From the NCBI GenBank assembly GCA_035444405.1, contig DAOMOP010000095.1:1-14717 (forward strand): 14,717 nucleotides of DNA, written 5' to 3'. Shown here piece after piece: positions 5,891 to 13,581 of the stretch. The DNA is from DAOMOP01 sp035444405. Its GTDB lineage: Bacteria; Pseudomonadota; Gammaproteobacteria; Burkholderiales; Rhodocyclaceae. Made by a program: the position numbers and the translations under genes. The notes below the pieces were generated by a model. That model ran no database searches. It was not told the origin of the DNA and was given only the letters and a program-made list of their open reading frames with translations. Position 1 is the stretch's first letter; every line of letters begins with the position of its first letter.

Positions 5891-7395
5891 GCGCGACACG
5901 GGCGATCGAGCTTCTGACGCGGCTGCGCGACGTGGGTGTCGCGGCGCCGGGCATCCGCGCCGACTCGCGCACCTTGTGTGCCGGGGAAGTGTTCGCGGCG
6001 TGGCCGGGATTCGCGGCCGACGGCCGGCGCCATATCGCCGACGCGCTCGCGCGCGGGGCCGCCGCGGTGCTGTGGGAGGCCGGCGACGGCTTTCTGCCGG
6101 GGCCGCTGCCGGTGCCCGGTTTCGGCGTCGAGGGCTTGCGCGAGCTCGGCGGCTATCTCGCGCACGAGATCCATGGCCGGCCGTCGGCCTCGCTGTGGGC
6201 GGTCGGCGTGACCGGGACCAACGGCAAGACCACCGTGTCGCAATGGCTGGCGCGCGCGATGGCCGAGCTCGGCGTGCGCTGCGGCGTGATCGGCACGCTG
6301 GGCAGCGGCTATCCCGATGCGCTGGTCGATGCGCTCAACACGACACCCGATGCGCTCGAGGTGCATCGCCTGCTGGCCGGCTTCGTCGCCGACGGGGCCG
6401 CCGCGATGGCGATGGAGGTCTCTTCGATCGGTCTCGACCAGGGGCGCGTCAATGCGGTCGAGTTCGACGTCGTGATCTTCACCAATCTCAGCCGCGATCA
6501 TCTCGACTATCACGGCAGCATGGAGGCGTATGCCGCCGCCAAAGCCCGTCTGCTCGCCTGGCCGAATATCGCCCACGCGGTGATCAATCTCGACGACGCG
6601 TTCGGCCTCGCGCAGGCGCGTCGCCTCGCGCACGCCGGCGTCGACGTGATCGGCTGCACGCAGGCCGCAGCGACCGCCCACGAGGTGCCGGGCGTGCGGG
6701 TGCTGGCCGCCGATCAATTGCAGCTGGCCCCCGACGGGCTGCGCTTCGCGGTGCACTGGCGGGGCGAGCGCCACGACGTACGCGTGCGCATGGTCGGACC
6801 GTTCAACGTCTCGAACCTGCTGGCCGTGATCGGTGCGCTGCTCGCACGCGGGGTGTCGCCCGATGATGCACTGCGCGTGGCCTCGCGACTGACGCCGCCA
6901 CAGGGGCGCATGCAGCTGGTCGGCGGTGTGTGTGAGCCGCTGGTGGTCATCGACTATGCGCACACGCCCGATGCGCTGGCGAAGGTGCTCGAGGCGGTAC
7001 GCGGCACGGCGGACAGCCGTGGCGGGCGACTGGTGTGCGTGTTCGGCTGCGGCGGTAACCGCGACGCGGGCAAGCGCCCGCTCATGGGCGAGGTTGCGCG
7101 CACCCACGCCGACCTCGTGATCGTCACCAGCGACAACCCGCGCAGCGAGGAGCCGCTCGGCATCATCGAGGCGATCCGCGGCGGCGCCGGGCCGCAGGCC
7201 GAATGCGTCGTCGACCGGGCGCAGGCGATCGCGCTGGCGATCGGTCAGTGCGGTGCCAATGACGTCGTCGTCATCGCCGGCAAGGGCCACGAGCCCTACC
7301 AGGAGGTGATGGGCACGCGCCTGCCGTTCTCCGACCTCGAGCAGGCCCGCGCGGCGCTGCACGCCTGGAACCGGCAGCGGGGGGCGTACGCATGA
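5887..7395 (+). CDS. murE: UDP-MurNAc-L-Ala-D-Glu:meso-diaminopimelate ligase MurE
   Basis: MurE adds the third stem-peptide residue to UDP-MurNAc-L-Ala-D-Glu in the cytoplasm, using ATP. From the GTG at 5887 the product is 502 residues, in the family range. The substrate domain has ADSRTLCAGEVFAAWPG near the N-terminus. The ATP loop GVTGTNGKTT is at 107-116, the lysine expected to be carbamylated is K219 (AAAKARL), and the C-terminal domain has DYAHTPDAL and GCGGNRDAGKRP. The DNPR motif at 416-419 is the signature for meso-DAP over lysine, so the wall is of the Gram-negative DAP type. The start codon overlaps the ftsI stop (GTGA), which fixes the start. The stop overlaps the murF ATG. Confidence 0.98.
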   Translation: MSATRAIELLTRLRDVGVAAPGIRADSRTLCAGEVFAAWPGFAADGRRHIADALARGAAAVLWEAGDGFLPGPLPVPGFGVEGLRELGGYLAHEIHGRPSASLWAVGVTGTNGKTTVSQWLARAMAELGVRCGVIGTLGSGYPDALVDALNTTPDALEVHRLLAGFVADGAAAMAMEVSSIGLDQGRVNAVEFDVVIFTNLSRDHLDYHGSMEAYAAAKARLLAWPNIAHAVINLDDAFGLAQARRLAHAGVDVIGCTQAAATAHEVPGVRVLAADQLQLAPDGLRFAVHWRGERHDVRVRMVGPFNVSNLLAVIGALLARGVSPDDALRVASRLTPPQGRMQLVGGVCEPLVVIDYAHTPDALAKVLEAVRGTADSRGGRLVCVFGCGGNRDAGKRPLMGEVARTHADLVIVTSDNPRSEEPLGIIEAIRGGAGPQAECVVDRAQAIALAIGQCGANDVVVIAGKGHEPYQEVMGTRLPFSDLEQARAALHAWNRQRGAYA

Positions 7396-8813
7396 GAATG
7401 CGGCTGCACGAGGCCGCGGCCGCCCTGAACATCGCGCCGGTCGGCGGTGGCGAGCGCGAGATCGCGCACATCGGCACCGACAGCCGCAACGTGCGGGCCG
7501 GCGAGCTCTTCGTCGCCCTGCGTGGCGAGCGCTTCGACGGCCACGACTTCGTCGGCCAGGCGGCGGCGGCCGGTGCGGTCGCGGCGCTGGTCGATGCGCA
7601 GTGGGCACAGGCGCACCCGCAGGCGGAGGTGCCGCTGCTCGTCGTCGACGACACGCGCAGCGCGCTCGGCACGCTCGCGGCGTGGTGGCGCGGCCGCTTC
7701 GACATCCCGGTGATCGGCGTGACCGGCAGCAACGGCAAGACGACGGTCAAGGAGATGTGTGCGGCGATCATGCGTGCGCAGGCCGCGCGTGACGGCTTTG
7801 ACGCGGCGGCGGTGCTCGCCACCCGCGGCAACCTCAACAACGACATCGGCGTGCCGCTGACGCTGTTCGGGCTCGACGAGGGTCATCGTGCCGCGATCAT
7901 CGAGATGGGCATGAACCGCCCGGGCGAGATCGCCCGCCTCACCCTGCTTGCCCGTCCGACCGTCGCGATCGTCACCAATGCCCAGCGTGCCCATCTGCAG
8001 GGCATGGGCACGGTGGTGAGCATCGCCGAGGAAAAAGGGGCGATCTACGGCGGACTCGGCTCCGCCGGCATCGCCGTGATCAACGCCGACGATCCGCATG
8101 CCGATTACTGGCGCGGGTTGAACGCGTCGCGGCGCACGGTCGGCTTCGGACTCACGCGGCCGGCCGATGTGCAGGGCCGCTGCACGCTGCAAGGGCTGGG
8201 CTCGGAGCTGGTGCTGACGACGCCGGCCGGCGCGGTGACCGTGGCACTGCAGGTTCCCGGCGAGCACAATGCGCGCAATGCGCTCGGAGCCGCGGCCGCG
8301 TGCCTGGCCGCCGGGGCGAGCCTGCAGGCGGTGAGCGACGGACTGGCCGCCTACACCGGCACGCGCGGCCGGCTCGAGCGGCGCGCCGGCGCGAACGGCG
8401 CGACGCTTCTGGACGACAGCTACAACGCCAACCCCGATTCGGTTCGTGCGGCCATCGACGTGCTGGCGTCCACGCCCGGCCGCAAGATCCTCGTGCTCGG
8501 CGACATGGGTGAGATGGGCTGGACCAGCGCGCAGGTGCACGACGAGATCGGCGGCTACGCGAAGAGCAAGGGCGTCGATGCGCTCTTTGCGCTGGGCGAC
8601 ATGAGCGCGGTGGCGGTGCACAACTTCGGCGACGGCGGGCGTCACTTCAAGGCTGTCGATGCGCTGGTGGCGGCGCTCAGGCCGGAGCTCGACGCGCGTA
8701 CCGTGGTGCTGGTGAAGGGCTCGCGCTTCATGCGCATGGAGCGGGTGGTGGAAGCGCTAGTGGCAGTGCACAATGCCCCTCCTTCGAATGAGGGAGACCC
8801 CCATGTTGCTTGA
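7392..8813 (+). CDS. murF: UDP-MurNAc-tripeptide:D-Ala-D-Ala ligase MurF
   Basis: MurF attaches D-Ala-D-Ala to the UDP-MurNAc-tripeptide, finishing the cytoplasmic pentapeptide precursor. It has 473 residues, a little longer than E. coli MurF (452). The N-terminal domain contains IGTDSRNVRAGELFVALRGERFDGHDF. The ATP loop is GVTGSNGKTTVKEM from residue 109 with Lys116, followed by ATRGNLNNDIGVPLTL and IIEMGMNRPGEIARL, which are characteristic of MurF and not of MurC, MurD or MurE. DDSYNANPDSVRAAIDVL and LGDMGEMG mark the C-terminal domain. The ATG overlaps the murE stop, with a G-run ribosome site at 7379-7384. The 3' end runs 11 nt into mraY. Confidence 0.98.
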   Translation: MRMRLHEAAAALNIAPVGGGEREIAHIGTDSRNVRAGELFVALRGERFDGHDFVGQAAAAGAVAALVDAQWAQAHPQAEVPLLVVDDTRSALGTLAAWWRGRFDIPVIGVTGSNGKTTVKEMCAAIMRAQAARDGFDAAAVLATRGNLNNDIGVPLTLFGLDEGHRAAIIEMGMNRPGEIARLTLLARPTVAIVTNAQRAHLQGMGTVVSIAEEKGAIYGGLGSAGIAVINADDPHADYWRGLNASRRTVGFGLTRPADVQGRCTLQGLGSELVLTTPAGAVTVALQVPGEHNARNALGAAAACLAAGASLQAVSDGLAAYTGTRGRLERRAGANGATLLDDSYNANPDSVRAAIDVLASTPGRKILVLGDMGEMGWTSAQVHDEIGGYAKSKGVDALFALGDMSAVAVHNFGDGGRHFKAVDALVAALRPELDARTVVLVKGSRFMRMERVVEALVAVHNAPPSNEGDPHVA

Positions 8814-9891
8814 GCTCGCCCTGTGGCTCGGTCAGGACATCCGCGCGTTCAACGTGTTCGGGTACATCACGTTGCGCACCGTGCTCGCCGCGATGACCGC
8901 CCTGATCATTTCGTTCATCTTCGGCCCGTCGGTGATCCGCTGGCTGACCCAGAAGAAGATCGGCCAGGCCGTGCGCAACGACGGTCCGCAGACCCATCTG
9001 ACCAAGGCCGGCACGCCGACCATGGGCGGCGCGCTGATCCTGATCGCGATCGCCGCGACGGTGCTGCTGTGGGGCGATCTGGGCAACCGCTACGTCTGGG
9101 TGACGCTGCTGGTGACGCTGGGTTTCGGCGCCGTGGGCTGGGTCGACGACTGGCGCAAGGTCGTGCATCGCGACCCGAAGGGCCTGGCGAGCCGCTGGAA
9201 ATACCTGTGGACCTCGGCGATCGCGCTCGCGGCGGCACTGTTTCTCGCCTTCACCGCGACCGACCCGGCGCACACCGAACTGATCGTGCCGTTCTTCAAG
9301 GCGGTCGCGTATCCGCTCGGGCTGCTCGGCTTCGTCGCGCTGAGCTATTTCGTCATCAACGGCACCAGCCATGCGGTGAACCTCACCGACGGGCTGGACG
9401 GACTGGCGATCATGCCGACCGTGATGGTGGCCGGGGCGCTGGCCATCTTCGCCTACGTCGCCGGTCACGCCGGCTTCTCGAAGTATCTCGGCGTGCCCTA
9501 CATCGCCGGTGCCGGCGAGCTGGCGGTGTTCTGCGGGGCGATCTGCGGTGCCGGGCTCGGATTTCTGTGGTTCAACGCCTATCCGGCCGAGGTCTTCATG
9601 GGCGACGTCGGCGCGCTCGCACTCGGCGCCGCGCTCGGCGTGATCGCGGTCATCGTGCGGCAGGAGATCGTGCTTTTCATCATGGGTGGCCTGTTCGTCG
9701 CCGAAACCGTGTCGGTGATGCTGCAGGTGCTCTACTTCCGGCTCACCGGCGGCAAACGCATCTTCCGCATGGCGCCGCTGCATCACCACTACGAGCTGGG
9801 CGGATGGAAGGAGACCCAGGTCGTCGTGCGCTTCTGGATCATCACGATCATGCTGGTGTTGTTCGGCCTGTCGACGCTCAAGCTCAGATGA
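8803..9891 (+). CDS. mraY: Phospho-MurNAc-pentapeptide translocase MraY
   Basis: MraY is the inner-membrane enzyme that transfers phospho-MurNAc-pentapeptide to undecaprenyl phosphate, making lipid I. It has 362 residues (E. coli 360) and about ten hydrophobic segments. The catalytic acidic residues are in VDDW (Asp115, Asp116), NLTDGLDGL (193-201) and MGDVGALALG (Asp268), followed by the family motif HHHYELGGWKE. I chose the ATG at 8803 because AGGGAG (8791-8796) sits 6 nt upstream and the protein then begins LLELALWLGQDIRAFNVF like its relatives. An in-frame ATG at 8773 would add ten residues with no support. It overlaps murF by 11 nt, the only junction here that is not a 4-nt overlap. The stop overlaps the murD ATG. 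Confidence 0.98.
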   Translation: MLLELALWLGQDIRAFNVFGYITLRTVLAAMTALIISFIFGPSVIRWLTQKKIGQAVRNDGPQTHLTKAGTPTMGGALILIAIAATVLLWGDLGNRYVWVTLLVTLGFGAVGWVDDWRKVVHRDPKGLASRWKYLWTSAIALAAALFLAFTATDPAHTELIVPFFKAVAYPLGLLGFVALSYFVINGTSHAVNLTDGLDGLAIMPTVMVAGALAIFAYVAGHAGFSKYLGVPYIAGAGELAVFCGAICGAGLGFLWFNAYPAEVFMGDVGALALGAALGVIAVIVRQEIVLFIMGGLFVAETVSVMLQVLYFRLTGGKRIFRMAPLHHHYELGGWKETQVVVRFWIITIMLVLFGLSTLKLR

Positions 9892-11285
9892 ACGACTTGT
9901 CCGCGCGCTTCGTGCTGGTGCTTGGAATCGGCGAGTCGGGGCTGGCGATGGCGCGCTGGTGCGCGCGTGAAGGCGCGCGCCTGCGCGTGGCCGACAGCCG
10001 CACCCGGCCTCCAGGCCTGGAGGCGCTGCGGACCATGGCGCCGACGGCCGAGTGCGTGCTGGGGCCGTTCGACGAGCGCCTCCTCGACGGCATCGACCTG
10101 GTCGCGGTCAGCCCCGGCATCGACCCGCGCAGCGGCGTGGCCGCGGCGGCGCGGCACCGCGGTATCGAGGTGGTCGGCGAGATGACCTTGTTCGCGCGGG
10201 CGCTCGCGCGGCACGCGGCGCGCGCCGCCACCCGCGTCGTCGCGGTCACCGGCACCAACGGCAAGACCACGACGACGGCGCTGACGGCCGCGCTGTGCCG
10301 CGCCGCCGGGCTCGACGCCGTGGCCGCCGGCAACATCAGCCCGGCCGCGCTGGCGGTGCTCGCCGATCGTCTCGACGCCGGCCGCGCGCTGCCCGAATGC
10401 TGGGTCCTCGAGCTGTCGAGCTTCCAGCTCGAGACCACTGCCGGGCTCGCGCCGCAGGCCGCCACGGTGCTCAACGTCACCGACGATCACCTCGACCGCC
10501 ATGGCGATCTGGCCAGCTACGCCGCGATCAAGGCGCGCATCTTCGACGGCGACGGCGTACAGGTGCTCAATCGCGACGATCCCCAGGTGATGGCGATGGC
10601 GCGTGCCGGCCGGCGCGTGGTGAGCTTCGGCTCCGATGTGCCGCCGTCGGCATCCGATTTCGGCCTCGCGCACGCGCCCGACGGACTGTGGCTGATGCGC
10701 GGCGAAGAGCGGCTGCTGCACGCGGACGGCATGCGCCTGGCCGGTACCCACAACGCGCTCAATGCGCTTGCCGCGCTCGCGCTCGGCGAGGCGCTCGGCT
10801 GCGCCCGCGCACCGATGCTCGCCGCGCTGCGTGGCTTCGAAGGCCTGCCGCACCGCATGCAGCAGGTCGCGCGGCGTGCCGACGGCGTGGTCTTCTACGA
10901 CGATTCGAAAGGCACCAACGTCGGCTCGACGCTCGCCGCGCTGCAAGGGCTCGATCGCCGCATCGTGTTGATCGCGGGCGGCGACGGGAAGGGGCAGGAC
11001 TTCGCGCCGCTGCGACCGGTCGTCGCACGGCATGCGCGTGCGGTCGTGCTGATCGGCCGCGATGCGCCGGTCCTCGCCGCGGCGTTCGCCGGTCTCGATC
11101 TTCCGGTCGAGCCGGCGGCCGATCTCGATGCCGCCGTCGCCCGCGCGAATGCGCTCGCGCAGGCCGGCGACGCGGTCCTGCTGTCGCCGGCCTGCGCGAG
11201 CCTCGACATGTTCCGCAACTACGCGCACCGCGGCGAAGTGTTCGTCGCCGCGGCGCTGCGGCTGCCCGAGGTCGCGCCGGCATGA
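9888..11285 (+). CDS. murD: UDP-MurNAc-L-alanine:D-glutamate ligase MurD
   Basis: MurD adds D-glutamate to UDP-MurNAc-L-Ala in the cytoplasm. It has 465 residues, longer than E. coli MurD (438). The UDP-binding N-terminal domain starts VLVLGIGESGLAMARWCA and contains SPGIDP. The ATP loop GTNGKTTTT starts at residue 122, then LELSSFQLETT, NVTDDHLDRHG and the lysine of YAAIKARIF. The C-terminal domain shows THNALNALAAL, FEGLPHRMQ, DDSKGTNVGSTLAAL, GGDGKGQDF and LLSPACASLDMFRNYAHRG, all typical of MurD. The ATG overlaps the mraY stop, and no strong ribosome site is visible, so translation probably depends on reinitiation after mraY. The stop overlaps the ftsW ATG. Confidence 0.98.
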   Translation: MNDLSARFVLVLGIGESGLAMARWCAREGARLRVADSRTRPPGLEALRTMAPTAECVLGPFDERLLDGIDLVAVSPGIDPRSGVAAAARHRGIEVVGEMTLFARALARHAARAATRVVAVTGTNGKTTTTALTAALCRAAGLDAVAAGNISPAALAVLADRLDAGRALPECWVLELSSFQLETTAGLAPQAATVLNVTDDHLDRHGDLASYAAIKARIFDGDGVQVLNRDDPQVMAMARAGRRVVSFGSDVPPSASDFGLAHAPDGLWLMRGEERLLHADGMRLAGTHNALNALAALALGEALGCARAPMLAALRGFEGLPHRMQQVARRADGVVFYDDSKGTNVGSTLAALQGLDRRIVLIAGGDGKGQDFAPLRPVVARHARAVVLIGRDAPVLAAAFAGLDLPVEPAADLDAAVARANALAQAGDAVLLSPACASLDMFRNYAHRGEVFVAAALRLPEVAPA

Positions 11286-12514
11286 GCCTGGGCAACACGC
11301 TGTCCGGCCTGTTCCGGAGCTCCCGCAGTCCCGACGGCGGCGAGACCAGCCGCGCGGTCAGTCGCCTGATCCGCCCACCGGCGCCGGCGCGCGAGCTCGA
11401 TCCACTCGTCATCTGGCCGGCTGCCGCGCTGCTGCTGCTCGGCCTCGTGATGGTGTATTCGTCGTCGATCGCGATCGCCGAGGGCAGCCGCTTCACCGGT
11501 CATCAGCCACACTTCTTCCTGCTGCGCCACGCGCTCTTCCTCGCCGTCGGCGTCGGCGCCGGTCTGCTCGCGTTCCAGTTCTCGATGCGTCAGTGGCAGC
11601 GCTTCGCACCGTGGCTGTTCCTGCTCGGCGTGGCCTTGCTGATCGTCGTGCTGGTGCCCGGTGTCGGGCGCGAGGTCAACGGCGCGCAGCGCTGGATTCC
11701 GCTCGGTCCGCTGAACCTGCAACCGTCCGAGCTGATGAAGGTGTTCGTCGCGCTCTACGCGGCCGACTACACGGTGCGCAAGCTCCCCGACATGCGCAGC
11801 TTCCGGCGCGGCTTTCTGCCGATGGCGGGAATGATCCTGTTCGTCGGCTTCCTGTTGCTGCGCGAGCCCGATTTCGGCGCCTTCGTCGTGATCTGTGCGA
11901 TCGCCTTCGGCGTGCTCTTTCTCGGCGGCATCAACGTGCGGGTGTTTGCGCTGCTCGCCACCGTCGCCGTGATCGGCTTCATGCTGCTGATCTGGCTGTC
12001 GCCGTATCGGCGCGACCGCATCTTCGGTTTCATGGATCCGTGGCAGGACCCGTTCGGCAAGGGCTACCAGCTCTCGCATGCGCTGATCGCGTTCGGTCGC
12101 GGCGAGTGGTTCGGTGTCGGCCTGGGGGCGAGCGTCGAGAAGCTCTTCTACCTGCCCGAGGCGCACACCGATTTCCTGCTCGCGGTGATTGCCGAGGAGC
12201 TCGGCTTCGTCGGCGTGCTGACCGTGGTCGTGCTGTTCGCGTTGATGATCCAGCGGGCCTTCGCGATCGGGCGTGAAGCGATCAATCTGGAACGCTATTT
12301 CTCCGGTCTCGTCGCGATGGGCATCGGCCTGTGGCTGGGCGTGCAGTCCTTCATCAACATGGGCGTGAACATGGGCCTGCTGCCGACCAAGGGGCTCACG
12401 CTGCCGCTGATGAGCTTCGGCGGCTCGGCGCTCGTCGCCAACTGTGTCGCGCTCGGCCTGTTGCTGCGCGTCGACTGGGAAGTGCGCCAGATGAAGCGGG
12501 GGGCGCACGCGTGA
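11282..12514 (+). CDS. ftsW: Septal peptidoglycan glycosyltransferase FtsW (SEDS family)
   Basis: FtsW is the SEDS-family polymerase that builds septal glycan strands from lipid II as partner of FtsI. The product has 410 residues (E. coli 414). A charged cytoplasmic N-terminus of about 40 residues precedes roughly ten hydrophobic segments. Family motifs are VMVYSSS, NGAQRWIPLGPLNLQPSELMK, LLREPDFG, then YQLSHALIAFGRGEWFGVGLG and YLPEAHTDFLLAVIAEELG. The Asp of EAHTDF is residue 297, the number of the catalytic Asp in E. coli FtsW as I recall it. LLPTKGLTLPLMSFGGS closes the membrane core. The ATG overlaps the murD stop, with GAGG 10 nt before. The stop overlaps the murG GTG. FtsW is preferred over RodA because of the position in dcw and the N-terminal extension. 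Confidence 0.97.
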   Translation: MSLGNTLSGLFRSSRSPDGGETSRAVSRLIRPPAPARELDPLVIWPAAALLLLGLVMVYSSSIAIAEGSRFTGHQPHFFLLRHALFLAVGVGAGLLAFQFSMRQWQRFAPWLFLLGVALLIVVLVPGVGREVNGAQRWIPLGPLNLQPSELMKVFVALYAADYTVRKLPDMRSFRRGFLPMAGMILFVGFLLLREPDFGAFVVICAIAFGVLFLGGINVRVFALLATVAVIGFMLLIWLSPYRRDRIFGFMDPWQDPFGKGYQLSHALIAFGRGEWFGVGLGASVEKLFYLPEAHTDFLLAVIAEELGFVGVLTVVVLFALMIQRAFAIGREAINLERYFSGLVAMGIGLWLGVQSFINMGVNMGLLPTKGLTLPLMSFGGSALVANCVALGLLLRVDWEVRQMKRGAHA

Positions 12515-13581
12515 AGACGCTGCTGGTGATGGCCGGCGGGACCGGCGGGCACATCTTCCCGGGCATCGCGGTGGCCGAAGCGCTGCGCGCGCGCGGCTGG
12601 CGCATCGTCTGGATGGGTAACGCCGACGGCATGGAGGCGGGCATCGTCCCGCAGCGCGGCTACGAGACGGCATGGATACGCTTCGCGGCGCTGCGTGGCA
12701 AGGGGCCGCTGCGCGCCGCGCTGCTGCCGTTCAACCTGCTGCGCGGCTTCTGGCAGGCGCTCGCCGCGCTGCGCCGCATCCGGCCCGACGTCGTGCTCGG
12801 CATGGGCGGCTACGTGAGCTTCCCGGGCGGGATGATGGCCGTGCTGGCCGGCCGGCCGCTGGTGCTGCACGAGCAGAATTCGGTCGCCGGGCTCGCCAAC
12901 CGCGTGCTCGCGAGCGTGGCCGACCGCGTGCTGACCGGCTTTCCGGACGTGCTGAAGAAGGGGCGCTGGGTCGGCAATCCGGTGCGCGCGGAGATCGCCG
13001 CGCTGGTCGCTCCGGCCGCGCGCTTCGGCGGGCGCCGCGGGCCGCTGCGCCTGCTCGTGGTCGGCGGCAGCCTCGGCGCGGCGGTGCTGAACGAGGTGGT
13101 GCCGAAGGCGCTCGCCACGATCGAGGCGGCCAGCCGCCCGCAGGTCGTGCATCAGGCCGGTGCGAAGCATCTCGACGCGCTGCGCGCCGCCTACGCGGCG
13201 GCCGGTGTCGCCGGCGAGCTCGTGCCGTTCATCGACGACATGGCCGCGCGCTATGCCGAGGCCGACCTGGTCGTCTGCCGCGCCGGGGCGCTGACCGTCG
13301 CCGAACTCGCGGCGGCCGGGGTGGCGAGCATTCTGGTGCCGTTCCCGCACGCCGTGGACGATCATCAGACCGCCAATGCGCGCTTTCTCGCCGAGCGCGG
13401 CGCCGCGCTGCTGGTGCCGCAGCACGAGCTCGATGCGCCGCGCCTCGCGCAGCTTCTGGTCGAGCTCGACCGCGCGCGTCTGCTCGAGATGGCCGAAAAG
13501 GCGCGCGCGCTCGCGCGGCCCGACGCGGCGGCCGAGGTGGCCCGCGAATGCATGGCGCTGGCAGGAGGAGAGCCGCGATGA
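12511..13581 (+). CDS. murG: Lipid II synthase MurG (UDP-GlcNAc:undecaprenyl-PP-MurNAc-pentapeptide GlcNAc transferase)
   Basis: MurG is a peripheral inner-membrane glycosyltransferase (GT-B fold, GT28) that adds GlcNAc to lipid I to make lipid II. It has 356 residues (E. coli 355). The N-terminal loop MAGGTGGHIFPGIAVAEAL binds the acceptor diphosphate. VLGMGGYVSFPGG and LHEQNSVAGLANR follow, then WVGNPVR, the second glycine loop VVGGSLGA, and the donor-binding segment VCRAGALTVAELAAAG with the expected Glu, ahead of PFPHAVDDHQTANA. The GTG at 12511 overlaps the ftsW stop (GTGA) and has GGGGGG 7 nt upstream (12498-12503). The stop overlaps the murC ATG. Confidence 0.98.
   Translation: MKTLLVMAGGTGGHIFPGIAVAEALRARGWRIVWMGNADGMEAGIVPQRGYETAWIRFAALRGKGPLRAALLPFNLLRGFWQALAALRRIRPDVVLGMGGYVSFPGGMMAVLAGRPLVLHEQNSVAGLANRVLASVADRVLTGFPDVLKKGRWVGNPVRAEIAALVAPAARFGGRRGPLRLLVVGGSLGAAVLNEVVPKALATIEAASRPQVVHQAGAKHLDALRAAYAAAGVAGELVPFIDDMAARYAEADLVVCRAGALTVAELAAAGVASILVPFPHAVDDHQTANARFLAERGAALLVPQHELDAPRLAQLLVELDRARLLEMAEKARALARPDAAAEVARECMALAGGEPR

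Noticed and set aside
3944..5899. 651-codon antisense open frame across ftsL and ftsI
   Set aside because: Arg/His-rich low-complexity translation, typical of the complement of a high-GC3 gene. The sense strand encodes complete FtsI with all catalytic motifs.
5743..7608. 621-codon antisense open frame across murE
   Set aside because: Composition artefact of strong GC3 bias. No family resemblance, and the sense gene is intact.
8823..9887. Upstream extensions giving 820-residue frames before murD (8823) and before ftsW (10052)
   Set aside because: These are out-of-frame readings of mraY and murD. The real starts are the ATGs at the 4-nt overlaps.
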